DNA of 64,000 nt from Aequorivita iocasae (GTDB lineage: Bacteria; Bacteroidota; Bacteroidia; Flavobacteriales; Flavobacteriaceae), in contig NZ_CP068439.1 of the NCBI RefSeq assembly GCF_016757735.1, forward strand, positions 1,798,001 through 1,862,000, given 5' to 3'. This document shows, piece by piece, positions 44,414 to 52,398 of the stretch; the stretch's first letter is position 1; each line of letters opens with the position of its first letter. Below the pieces are notes generated by a model. It made no database searches and was not told where the DNA came from. It was given only the letters and a program-made list of their open reading frames with translations. The position numbers and the translations under genes are program-made.

Positions 44414-45119
44414 CATTGAAATCATCAAATTTATCATTTTGCTTGGCATTATGGCGTTTCTTTTCAGCTTTACCAAAAAACGAAATGATTCGCGAAAAAT
44501 AAAAAAACTGGACGTAGAGTTTGTCGATGAAAACAGCCCGTTTATAACCTACAATACAGTTAATAAATTGTTGATACAAAATCATGATAAGGTTACGAGC
44601 ATAGACAAAGAAACTTTAGTTTTGAAGAAGATGGAGCAAAGATTGCGGGAAAACCCTATGGTTCGTGATGCTCAGGTCTATATCTCGGTTGACGGTACTT
44701 TGGGGGCAAAAATTGAGCAGCGCAAACCTATAGGCAGGGTGTCTGCTTCGCCGGATTATTATTTAGATGCAGATGGAAAGAAGATGCCGTTGTCTGACGT
44801 TTATTCAGCTAGGGTGCCAATAATTACCGGAAGTTCAAAAAATAACTTCAATGAAGTTACGCCGCTACTTCTTAAGATTGAAGCAGATGAGTTTATGAAG
44901 CGTAGTGTAGTGGGCTTAAACCAAAAAACGAACGGCGATATTGAATTGGAACTTCGGAAAGTAGATTTTAAAGTACTTTTCGGAAAACCCGAAAACATCG
45001 ACAAGAAGTTTCAAAACTTTAAAGCGTTTTATAAAAAAACAAAACAAGATAGTACTCTTTATGGGTACGGTACGGTAAGCCTGAAATTTGAGAGTCAGGT
45101 AATCGCCACAAAAAAGTAA
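44403..45119 (+). CDS. ftsQ: Cell division protein FtsQ
   Basis: A 238-residue bitopic protein. One transmembrane helix at about 8-24 (IKFIILLGIMAFLFSF); a POTRA-like domain (about 40-115: VDENSPFITYNTVNKLLIQN, then RENPMVRDAQVYISVDGTLG, RKPIGRV); and a C-terminal beta domain. FtsQ links early and late division proteins. Similarity is low, as usual for Bacteroidota FtsQ, but the position before ftsA-ftsZ and the POTRA motif make the call firm. It overlaps the murC end and is 4 bp from ftsA. Confidence 0.9.
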   Translation: MKRSIEIIKFIILLGIMAFLFSFTKKRNDSRKIKKLDVEFVDENSPFITYNTVNKLLIQNHDKVTSIDKETLVLKKMEQRLRENPMVRDAQVYISVDGTLGAKIEQRKPIGRVSASPDYYLDADGKKMPLSDVYSARVPIITGSSKNNFNEVTPLLLKIEADEFMKRSVVGLNQKTNGDIELELRKVDFKVLFGKPENIDKKFQNFKAFYKKTKQDSTLYGYGTVSLKFESQVIATKK

Positions 45120-45123
45120 GGCC

Positions 45124-46476
45124 ATGGAAAACGATAATATTGCTGTAGGATTGGATATAGGAACTACCAAAATCGTCGCGATGATTGGTAGAAAGAACGA
45201 TTATGGCAAAATGGAAGTATTGGGAATAGGAAAGGCCAAAAGCCTTGGTGTACACCGGGGCGTGGTAAACAATATTACCCAAACCATACAGTCCATCCAG
45301 CAAGCGGTACAAGATGCTGAAACTTCTTCTGGGATGAAGATAAAAGAAGTAGTGGTAGGCATTGCCGGCCAGCATATAAGAAGCCTTCAGCATAGCGATT
45401 ACATTACGCGTCCCAATGGTGAGGATGTTATAAGTGAAGCAGATATTGACAGGCTTTGTAACCAAGTACACAAGCTGGTAATGCTTCCGGGAGAGGAGAT
45501 ATTGCACGTCTTGCCCCAAGATTTTAAGGTGGATGGACAGGCCGAAATAAAAGAGCCCATCGGTATGTACGGCGCACGTTTGGAAGCAAATTTCCACGTA
45601 GTTGTGGGGCAGGTTTCCTCCATCAGAAATGTGGGAAGATGCATCAAAAGCGCAGGATTGGAACTTTCGGCCATCACTTTGGAGCCTTTAGCTTCCGCAA
45701 AAGCGGTTTTGAGCCAAGAGGAAAAAGAAGCCGGCGTTGCCTTAATTGATATAGGAGGTGGAACGACCGATTTGGCGATTTTCAAAGATGGCATTATTCG
45801 CCATACCGCTGTAATTCCTTTTGGTGGAAATGTGATTACTGAAGACATAAAGGAAGGCTGTTCCATTATTGAAAAGCAGGCAGAACTTTTGAAAATAAAA
45901 TTTGGTTCAGCTTGGCCCGGTGAGAACAAAGACAACGAAATTGTTTCAATCCCCGGCCTTCGCGGAAGGGAACCGAAGGAAATCAGTTTAAAAAATCTTT
46001 CAAAAATAATCCATGCCCGTGTTATCGAAATTATCGAGCAAGTGTATATGGAAATTAAAAATTACGGCCACGAAGAGCAAAAGAAGAAGCTTATTGCAGG
46101 AATAGTACTTACCGGAGGCGGGGCGCAGCTCCAGCACATTAAGCAACTCGTGGAATATATTACCGGAATGGATACACGTATTGGCTATCCTAATGAGCAT
46201 TTGGCAGGCGATAGCGATGCCGAGACTACAAGTCCGATGTATGCAACTGCGGTAGGTTTGGTGCTCAACAGTTTGGAAAGCAAAGAAAAATCTTCATTGA
46301 TGAAACGTTTTTCACACGAAATTGAGTCGGAGGTAAGAGAAGAAAAAGCTGATACGTCGGAAAATGAAAAAGAAATTAAAGAAGAAAAGGTAAAGGAAAA
46401 GGAACAGAAAACTTCAAAACGGTTTTTTGATAAATGGGCAGAGAAGTTTAAGGAGTTTTTAGACAATGCCGAATAA
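45124..46476 (+). CDS. ftsA: Cell division actin-like protein FtsA
   Basis: A 450-residue actin-fold ATPase tethering FtsZ to the membrane. VGLDIGTTKIVAMIGRK is phosphate-1, LIDIGGGTTDLAIF phosphate-2, VLTGGGAQL the adenosine motif; the SHS2-like 1C domain lies at about 85-165. After a charged linker (EKEIKEEKVKEKEQK), the terminal KRFFDKWAEKFKEFLDNAE forms an amphipathic membrane-targeting helix. Longer than the 420-residue E. coli protein because of the linker. Confidence 0.96.
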   Translation: MENDNIAVGLDIGTTKIVAMIGRKNDYGKMEVLGIGKAKSLGVHRGVVNNITQTIQSIQQAVQDAETSSGMKIKEVVVGIAGQHIRSLQHSDYITRPNGEDVISEADIDRLCNQVHKLVMLPGEEILHVLPQDFKVDGQAEIKEPIGMYGARLEANFHVVVGQVSSIRNVGRCIKSAGLELSAITLEPLASAKAVLSQEEKEAGVALIDIGGGTTDLAIFKDGIIRHTAVIPFGGNVITEDIKEGCSIIEKQAELLKIKFGSAWPGENKDNEIVSIPGLRGREPKEISLKNLSKIIHARVIEIIEQVYMEIKNYGHEEQKKKLIAGIVLTGGGAQLQHIKQLVEYITGMDTRIGYPNEHLAGDSDAETTSPMYATAVGLVLNSLESKEKSSLMKRFSHEIESEVREEKADTSENEKEIKEEKVKEKEQKTSKRFFDKWAEKFKEFLDNAE

Positions 46477-46516
46477 TAAAAAATTGAATAAAGAAAGGAC
46501 CACAAATAGAAAAAAT

Positions 46517-48487
46517 ATGAGCAGTAAAACAGAATTTGATAACATTTCATTCGACCTGCCGAAAAACCAATCAAACGTGATAAAAGTGATTGGTGTAGGC
46601 GGCGGAGGGAGTAACGCCATTAACCATATGTTCAGCCAGGGCATAAAGGGAGTTGATTTTGTAATTTGCAATACAGATTCACAAGCATTGGAAAACAGCC
46701 CCGTGCCTATCAAAATTCAGCTTGGAGTGTCCTTGACCGAAGGTTTGGGAGCAGGTGCTAATCCTAAGGTTGGCGAGCAATCTGCCGTAGAAAGTATGGA
46801 AGAGATCCGCAGCATGCTTACCACCAACACCAAAATGATTTTCATTACTGCGGGTATGGGTGGCGGTACTGGAACCGGTGCTGCGCCAATTATTGCAAAA
46901 ATGGCAAAGGATATGGATATTCTTACTGTGGGTATCGTGACCATTCCATTTCAATTTGAAGGGAAAACACGAAATGACCAAGCACAGATAGGTGTTGAGA
47001 AACTACGTCAAAACGTGGACTCTTTGGTGGTTATCAACAACAATAAATTGCGTGAAGTTTACGGTAACCTTGGTTTCAAGGCTGGTTTCTCAAAAGCCGA
47101 TGAAGTTTTGGCCACCGCTGCTCGTGGTATTGCCGAGGTTATCACGCATCACTACACTCAAAACATTGACCTCCGCGATGCTAAAACAGTACTTGCCAAC
47201 AGTGGTACTGCTATTATGGGAAGTGCCACCGCTTCTGGCGCTAACAGAGCTAAGGAAGCCATCGGTAAAGCTTTGGACTCTCCATTGCTCAACGACAACA
47301 AAATAAAAGGTGCCAAAAATGTCTTGCTCCTCATAGTTTCTGGTACTGACGAAATTACTATTGACGAAATTGGTGAAATCAGTGATCATATTCAAGATGA
47401 GGCTGGCCATAGCGCAAATATCATTATGGGTGTTGGCGAAGAGGAAAACCTAGAAGGTTCTATTTCTATCACCGTTATCGCCACGGGGTTCAATGTAGAA
47501 CAACAAAACGAAATAGTAAATACTGAAACAAAAAAAATAATCCACACACTTGAGGATGAGCAAAGAGCTGAACAAAATCTTACGCCAAAAGCAACAGCTA
47601 GTTCTGTTAAGTTGCCAGAGCAACCCTTAAACACTCCTCCTAAAGCTGAACACGTCGTTGTAAAGCATACGCTTTTTGACGATGCTGAGGTGGAAGAGAA
47701 ATTGCCATTTGAAGGTTACATTAAAACTTCAGAGTTATTGAAAAATATAAATGTTTCCTATGAAGAAGTTAAAGCAAAAAATATAGAGGAATTCAATCAG
47801 GTAGAAGTCAATAAAATTAATGTGAACGAATTTGTGATTCTTGAAGCTCTTAAAGAAAATAAGAATATCAACAATACTTCTTCCGAAGAAAAGGACGACC
47901 AAATACTCATGTTTGATCTCCCCATAAACACTACTTCAAAAAAGTCTTCAGAAAAGGAACAAAAAGAAGAAACAATTTTCTTTGACCTAGACAATATTGA
48001 GGTAAAAGACCATGTGGAGATTATTCCGGTTACCGAAGTTTCCGGTAACGGCATAAAGCGTTACAGTTTGGATGATTATCAAGAAGTAGAAAATAGGCTC
48101 AATAGTGCAAAACCATCTAAATTGACAGCAGAAGAGGTTGAGGATGACGACGCAGAAATTATTTTTGAAAAAAGAACTGTTTCTGAGCCAAACGCAACTG
48201 AAACTGAGGTGAAAGAGGAGGAAGATCCTATGAATTTACCCATTTCGAAAATTTTGAGTGATCGTACCGAAGAGCGCAAACGTAAAATGAAAGAATTTAA
48301 TTACAAATTCAAAAACAGCCCTTCACGTATTGATGAGATTGAAAAGCAACCGGCCTACAAACGTATGGGCATTGACCTGAATGAAACCAAGAATGAACCT
48401 AACATATCACGAACCTCTGTAAATACAGATGATGATGATATTTCCTTGCGAAAAAACAATTCATTTTTGCACGATAATGTGGACTAG
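46517..48487 (+). CDS. ftsZ: Cell division tubulin homologue FtsZ, long-tailed
   Basis: A 656-residue GTPase forming the division ring. The GTPase domain (about 20-330) carries VIGVGGGGSNAINHM, ICNTDSQAL, the tubulin signature GMGGGTGTGAAP and NDQAQIG; the catalytic T7 region is intact. The tail is about 330 residues, Glu/Asp-rich, and carries a conserved-C-terminal-peptide-like segment EKQPAYKRMGI near 607-617, followed by ~35 further residues. I chose the ATG at 46517 (MSSKTEF), as homologues begin there; an ATG at 46466 overlaps ftsA and adds 17 residues. A strong terminator follows. Confidence 0.95.
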   Translation: MSSKTEFDNISFDLPKNQSNVIKVIGVGGGGSNAINHMFSQGIKGVDFVICNTDSQALENSPVPIKIQLGVSLTEGLGAGANPKVGEQSAVESMEEIRSMLTTNTKMIFITAGMGGGTGTGAAPIIAKMAKDMDILTVGIVTIPFQFEGKTRNDQAQIGVEKLRQNVDSLVVINNNKLREVYGNLGFKAGFSKADEVLATAARGIAEVITHHYTQNIDLRDAKTVLANSGTAIMGSATASGANRAKEAIGKALDSPLLNDNKIKGAKNVLLLIVSGTDEITIDEIGEISDHIQDEAGHSANIIMGVGEEENLEGSISITVIATGFNVEQQNEIVNTETKKIIHTLEDEQRAEQNLTPKATASSVKLPEQPLNTPPKAEHVVVKHTLFDDAEVEEKLPFEGYIKTSELLKNINVSYEEVKAKNIEEFNQVEVNKINVNEFVILEALKENKNINNTSSEEKDDQILMFDLPINTTSKKSSEKEQKEETIFFDLDNIEVKDHVEIIPVTEVSGNGIKRYSLDDYQEVENRLNSAKPSKLTAEEVEDDDAEIIFEKRTVSEPNATETEVKEEEDPMNLPISKILSDRTEERKRKMKEFNYKFKNSPSRIDEIEKQPAYKRMGIDLNETKNEPNISRTSVNTDDDDISLRKNNSFLHDNVD

Positions 48488-48512
48488 ATGATGAATTTTC
48501 GCTTAAAGCAGG

Positions 48513-48547
48513 GGCCCAAATTTCTTTATTGAGTTTGGGCCTTTTTT
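48513..48547 (+). terminator. Terminator of the division/wall cluster after ftsZ
   Basis: GGCCCAAA/TTTGGGCC (48513-48520 with 48534-48541) form a perfect 8-bp stem with a 13-base loop and six T residues. Confidence 0.9.
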
Positions 48548-48597
48548 ACAATAAAAAGGTTTCTATAAAACAAAGCATTGCTGTTTTAAATTTCGGC

Positions 48598-48625
48598 TTA
48601 ATTGAGTATCTTCGCACTCAATTAA
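48598..48625 (+). promoter_or_regulatory. Palindrome around the putative yqeY promoter
   Basis: TTAATTGAGT (48598-48607) and ACTCAATTAA (48616-48625) are perfect 10-bp inverted arms around an 8-base spacer. A -7-like box TATCTTCG (48607-48614, one mismatch from TAnnTTTG) fills the centre; the yqeY ATG is at 48636. Confidence 0.6.
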
Positions 48626-48635
48626 AAATACAGCA

Positions 48636-49085
48636 ATGAGCTTACAGGAAAAGGTAATGGAAGCAATGAAGACCGCAATGAAAGCGAAAGATACTAAATC
48701 TTTGGAGGCATTGCGGGCCGTTAAATCTGCTTTGTTATTAGCACAAACGGAAACAGGTTCAAAGGTAGATTTAAGCGAAACTGAGGAGATAAAACTACTT
48801 CAGAAGCAGGTAAAACAACGAAAGGATAGTGCTGCAATTTACAGGGAGCAAGGGAGAGAAGATCTCGCCGAACCAGAATTGGCCCAAGCACAAGTTATTG
48901 AGCAGTTTTTGCCCGCGCAATTAACCGAAGCAGAAGTTAGCAAGATTGTTGATGAAATTATTATTGAAACTGGAGCTTCATCCATGGCAGATATGGGAAG
49001 GGTTATGGGCTTAGCCAGCGCAAAACTTGCTGGCAAAGCAGATGGTAAAACCATTTCTACTGTTGTAAAATCCAGATTGTCATAA
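48636..49085 (+). CDS. GatB/YqeY domain protein
   Basis: A 149-residue soluble protein. KVMEAMKTAMKAKDTKSLEA, ETGSKVDLSETEEIKLLQKQ and DMGRVMGLASAKLAGKADGK are typical of the YqeY family, which shares the C-terminal tRNA-contacting domain of the amidotransferase GatB. It may act on tRNA-dependent amidation or as a stress-linked tRNA-binding factor; the role is not established. It commonly follows ftsZ in Bacteroidota, here with its own promoter. It ends 12 bp before tRNA-Arg. Confidence 0.9.
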   Translation: MSLQEKVMEAMKTAMKAKDTKSLEALRAVKSALLLAQTETGSKVDLSETEEIKLLQKQVKQRKDSAAIYREQGREDLAEPELAQAQVIEQFLPAQLTEAEVSKIVDEIIIETGASSMADMGRVMGLASAKLAGKADGKTISTVVKSRLS

Positions 49086-49097
49086 AATAGTTTAAAA

Positions 49098-49171
49098 GGC
49101 CGCGTGGCGCAACTGAATAGCGCATCAGATTTCGGCTCTGAGGGTTGGGGGTTTGAATCCCTCCGCGGTCA
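49098..49171 (+). tRNA. tRNA-Arg, anticodon TCG
   Basis: A full cloverleaf can be drawn: acceptor stem GGCCGCG/CGCGGTC with one G-U pair, D stem GCGC/GCGC with a 9-base loop, anticodon stem TCAGA/TCTGA around TTTCGGC (anticodon TCG), a 5-base variable loop, and T stem GGGGG/CCCTC with loop TTTGAAT. The discriminator is A and CCA is not encoded. It decodes CGA arginine codons. Confidence 0.93.
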
Positions 49172-49176
49172 CGAAT

Positions 49177-49233
49177 AAATAGAAACGGAGAAAAAGTCTT
49201 GAACAAGCTCAGACTTTTTCTCCGTTTCTATTT
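49177..49233. terminator. 23-bp perfect hairpin after tRNA-Arg
   Basis: Arms 49177-49199 and 49211-49233 are exact complements with an 11-base loop, starting six bases after the tRNA. It can terminate the tRNA transcript, though no T-run follows and the stem is far longer than other terminators here. The next ~200 bases (49234-49446) hold no gene I can see apart from the palindrome at 49361-49390. Confidence 0.7.
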
Positions 49234-49360
49234 TCAAAGAGAAGAACTTTGAGTAATCAAGAAGTGTAATCCCTTTATGAATTACGATTTTAACCTTCAA
49301 AATAAGTTTTAATCCTTTTTTAGGATTAATTCCCAATGGAATAAACCTAATCTCCAAGCT

Positions 49361-49390
49361 TTAAAAATGTGTTAATTAATACATTTTTAA
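49361..49390. repeat. AT-rich near-perfect 30-bp palindrome
   Basis: TTAAAAATGT at the left end and ACATTTTTAA at the right end flank GTTAATTAAT; only one pair of positions breaks symmetry. It lies 56 bases upstream of the STAS-like gene and could be an operator or cruciform. Confidence 0.7.
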
Positions 49391-49446
49391 TAGTCATAGC
49401 CTCCAACAATATTTAACTTCAAATGCTAAACTTAAATTTCAAAATT

Positions 49447-49812
49447 ATGTTTACTATTATAAATGGGCTTCCAAAAGATACTTTGGGAATACTAATTTCA
49501 GGGAAAACCACAAAAGAGGATTATGAAAGATTGAACCCATTACTGGAAACACATAAAAAAAATCATGAAAAAATTAAGATGCTAGTTGAAGTAAAAGATT
49601 TTAACTATTCAGCAGGAGCGTTGTGGGAAGACCTCAAGTTTTCCTTCAATTATTTGGGCTCCATATCCGCTATTGCAATTGTTACCGAAAAAGAGTGGTT
49701 GGAAGAATCCATGGAAACATTTGGAAAGGTATGGCCTAACTTAAACGTTGAGGGTTTTGAATTTGAGGAACAAAAGAAAGCATTGGATTGGCTCAAAAAA
49801 CAGAAAGTTTAA
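49447..49812 (+). CDS. SpoIIAA/STAS-like domain protein
   Basis: A 121-residue soluble protein resembling the SpoIIAA-like STAS family found singly in many bacteria: TIINGLPKDTLGILISGKTT at the start, HEKIKMLVEVKDFNYSAGAL in the middle and the C-terminal helix KALDWLKKQ. No phosphorylatable Ser in the canonical anti-anti-sigma position is evident. I chose the ATG at 49447; another at 49423 would add eight residues. Role unknown. Convergent with the DUF1569 gene. Confidence 0.75.
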   Translation: MFTIINGLPKDTLGILISGKTTKEDYERLNPLLETHKKNHEKIKMLVEVKDFNYSAGALWEDLKFSFNYLGSISAIAIVTEKEWLEESMETFGKVWPNLNVEGFEFEEQKKALDWLKKQKV

Positions 49813-49847
49813 TGAGTGCCTTTGTTTAAATGGATTCAATAGGTGCT

Positions 49848-50291
49848 TTAAACCCCGAATTGTTTTAAATGGTGGTCCAAATGTTTGTATTGCATTTGCC
49901 CCCATTGCTGCGGTGTAAATTTTCCAAAAACTGGGTGTGGCTCCCATTGGGTTTCATTTTTTTTCTCATGAAACTTGTCTATCAATATTGCAAGTTCGTA
50001 CTTTTCTGTTGCAAAATCCTTGCTGTCTTTAATTTTAAAAGCCTTTGCAGTAGGTAAATTCTGTTTCCACGGGTTGTCATTATACAACATTTTCTTAAAC
50101 AGGAAGGCGAGTGGAAAAAATTGTTTTTTCAGATTGCCCTTCCCCAGTGAGACCTTTAAGGGCTGTTGGCAATGGTGCAACATTTGGGCAACGTCCATCT
50201 TTCCCCATCTGCCTTCACTTTCCTGGGTAAGATTGTTCAACCTTTCCTTTATTTCTGAATATGCGTTGTTTTCAAAAAGTGATTTCATCAT
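49848..50291 (-). CDS. DUF1569 (DinB-like four-helix) protein
   Basis: A 147-residue protein. MDVAQMLHHCQQPLKVSLG near the middle and FGKFTPQQWGQMQYKHLDHH near the C-terminus carry the spaced histidines of the DinB/DUF1569 four-helix bundle, which probably bind a metal. The family is uncharacterised; relatives in the DinB superfamily are metal-dependent transferases. A start at either Met of MMKS (50291 or 50288) fits. It is divergent from radC. Confidence 0.82.
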   Translation of the reverse strand: MMKSLFENNAYSEIKERLNNLTQESEGRWGKMDVAQMLHHCQQPLKVSLGKGNLKKQFFPLAFLFKKMLYNDNPWKQNLPTAKAFKIKDSKDFATEKYELAILIDKFHEKKNETQWEPHPVFGKFTPQQWGQMQYKHLDHHLKQFGV

Positions 50292-50400
50292 TTATAGTTT
50301 TAAACAATAAATGTATTTAAAATTGGCAAGTAAAAAGATTGTTTTCAATTCTTTATGCAATTTAAGCATTCATTATTATCTTTAATAAAAAGCTTAAAGT

Positions 50401-51096
50401 ATGGAAGAAAACAATTCCTTTTCCATAAAAAACTGGAATGAGGACGACCGTCCGCGTGAAAAATTGTTGCTCAAAGGCCGCACAGCACTTAGCGATGCTG
50501 AGCTAATTGCCATTCTAATTGGATCCGGTAGCCGCAATGAGAGTGCAGTGTCCCTAAGCCAGCGTATCTTGGCTTCAGCGGGCAATAATTTAAATGAACT
50601 CGGAAGGCTAACCATTCCTGAATTGATGAAATATAAAGGGATAGGTGAAGCAAAAGCAATCTGCATTGCTGCTGCAATGGAACTTGGACGGAGAAGGAGG
50701 GCTGAAGAAGCTCTGGAGCGAAAAAAAATAACTTCAAGTAACTCTGTGTTTGAATATGTCCAGCCCATTATTGGCGAACTTCCACACGAAGAGTTCTGGA
50801 TTCTGTATCTAAACAATTCAAACAAAATTATTAAAAGCGCACAGCTCAGCAAAGGTGGAATTACCGGTACTGTGGTAGATGTTCGATTGGCGTTTAAAGA
50901 AGCTTTGCAGTTGGGTGCTGTGGGTATTATTTTGGCACACAACCACCCTTCTGGTACTTTAAAGCCCAGTCAGGCAGATATTCAGCTTACCAGAAAACTA
51001 AAAACAGCTGGGGAAAGTCTTGACATAAAAGTGCTAGACCACCTTATAATTACCGAAAAAGCGTACTTTAGCTTTGCTGATGAAAATATGCTGTAA
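50401..51096 (+). CDS. radC: DNA repair protein RadC (JAB/MPN domain)
   Basis: A 231-residue protein. Helix-hairpin-helix region LTIPELMKYKGIGEAKAICI at about 75-95 and an MPN/JAB+ metalloprotease-like domain at about 105-231 with the HxH motif in AHNHPSGTLKPSQAD. The historic link to recombination is weak; the molecular activity of RadC is not established. RPREKLLLKGRTALSDAELI is the typical N-terminus. The two following genes are close and on the same strand. Confidence 0.93.
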   Translation: MEENNSFSIKNWNEDDRPREKLLLKGRTALSDAELIAILIGSGSRNESAVSLSQRILASAGNNLNELGRLTIPELMKYKGIGEAKAICIAAAMELGRRRRAEEALERKKITSSNSVFEYVQPIIGELPHEEFWILYLNNSNKIIKSAQLSKGGITGTVVDVRLAFKEALQLGAVGIILAHNHPSGTLKPSQADIQLTRKLKTAGESLDIKVLDHLIITEKAYFSFADENML

Positions 51097-51102
51097 CCTT
51101 TT

Positions 51103-52398
51103 ATGTTGTTAATCTACACCCAAAAACTCACTCCGCGAATTTCTTATATTTTTAAGCATATTTGTTTGCGTATCTTGGGGATTGAGGCGGTTTTTACCTC
51201 GGGGATTGAAGAATTTATCTCCCACGCGGGCCCCAAGATTTCATATGGGAAAAAACCTTTGGGCAATGAGCTTTTTTTCCATAGCTATGGACTTTTAGAG
51301 CAACAGGGGCTTGAAGCTATTGATGTCGCAGTAAAAAAATGGGGCGATACGTATGGTTTTTTTTCGGTTTCAAACAATAGCGGGCTTCCATTTGATATTT
51401 TTTCTGCAAGTTTTTTTATGATTACGCGCTATGAAGAGTACTTGCCCCATGTAAAAGACGATGTTGGCCGTTTTATGGCTTCGGAAAGTTTGGCATATAA
51501 GGAAGGCTTTCTTCAGCAACCCATCGTGGATATCTGGGCACATCTTTTTAAGAAAAAACTTCTAGAAACTTTCCCAGAAATGAAATTTCCTGAAAAAGAG
51601 ATCGTCATTCACCCCATTATTGAGGCATCCCAACCTTACGCCTATAAACAAAAGGGAATTTTTAGATCCGTTATGGGCTATTTTAATAGTTTGGTAAAAG
51701 GGCAATTTCGAAATATCTTAAACCGCACACAGGTTATTTTAGGCTTAAAACGCGACCCTTTTGACAGCTTTAAGTGGATAATAAACAAAGCTACTAGAAG
51801 TAATTTTAAGCTATCCGTTTTTTTTCTCTTAGGAAATGCAGTTTCTTTTAATGAGAGCATGAACACACACCGGCAAAAGTTTAAAATGCTAATTAAGTTT
51901 GTGGCAGATTATAACGAAGTGGGTCTTATTTTTTCATTCAATTCTCTGAACAATTATGAAATGTTGAAAAAAGAAAAGAAGCGCATGGAAGAAATAACCA
52001 ACCGCGCGCTAAAAGTGTCCATGAATTCTGATTTTTTAGTAAACCTCCCAGATATTTACAGACATCTGGTGGAGCTTGAGGTAAAGAATGATTTTACGAT
52101 GGTATTTCGTGACACCGTTGGCTTTAGGGCCGGAACCTGTACCCCTTTTCTTTTTTATGATTTGGATTATGAAATAAAAACTCCTTTGGTGGTGCATCCT
52201 ATCGCAATGACAACCATGGCTTTTCAAAAAAAATATGCTTCAGATATTGAAAAAAATGTAGATAATGCCATTGAAGAGGTAGACAAGGTAAAAGGTACAT
52301 TTACCATGATCTTTTCAAACAAAGATTTTTCTTCCGAAGAAAATAACAGGGTTTGGAGAAAGATTTTTGCTGAAAAATTACAGAAGTATGCAGAATAA
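51103..52398 (+). CDS. Polysaccharide-deacetylase-like protein with lost metal ligands
   Basis: A 431-residue protein. The N-terminal ~150 residues match the DUF7033-type domain that precedes NodB-like deacetylase domains in Bacteroidota (TPRISYIFKHIC, GLPFDIFSASFFMITRYEEY). The deacetylase-like part follows, but where relatives have a metal-binding D-x-D-N-A-Y-A-Y the sequence is HPIIEASQPYAY (about 168-179), and where they read GIHPS it is GLIFS (about 273-277). The late FRAGTCTPF (about 342) is kept. It is therefore probably a non-catalytic relative, assuming these alignments from memory are right. Its end overlaps the YjjG-like gene by 11 bp. Confidence 0.7.
   Translation: MLLIYTQKLTPRISYIFKHICLRILGIEAVFTSGIEEFISHAGPKISYGKKPLGNELFFHSYGLLEQQGLEAIDVAVKKWGDTYGFFSVSNNSGLPFDIFSASFFMITRYEEYLPHVKDDVGRFMASESLAYKEGFLQQPIVDIWAHLFKKKLLETFPEMKFPEKEIVIHPIIEASQPYAYKQKGIFRSVMGYFNSLVKGQFRNILNRTQVILGLKRDPFDSFKWIINKATRSNFKLSVFFLLGNAVSFNESMNTHRQKFKMLIKFVADYNEVGLIFSFNSLNNYEMLKKEKKRMEEITNRALKVSMNSDFLVNLPDIYRHLVELEVKNDFTMVFRDTVGFRAGTCTPFLFYDLDYEIKTPLVVHPIAMTTMAFQKKYASDIEKNVDNAIEEVDKVKGTFTMIFSNKDFSSEENNRVWRKIFAEKLQKYAE

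Noticed and set aside
45399-45935. 178-codon minus-strand frame inside ftsA
   Set aside because: A shadow of ftsA: Ser/Pro/Ile-rich composition with no domain, opposite a fully conserved gene.
49098-49233. Integration site of a genomic island at tRNA-Arg
   Set aside because: No duplicated tRNA 3' end, integrase or composition shift is visible downstream; only the long hairpin is unusual.
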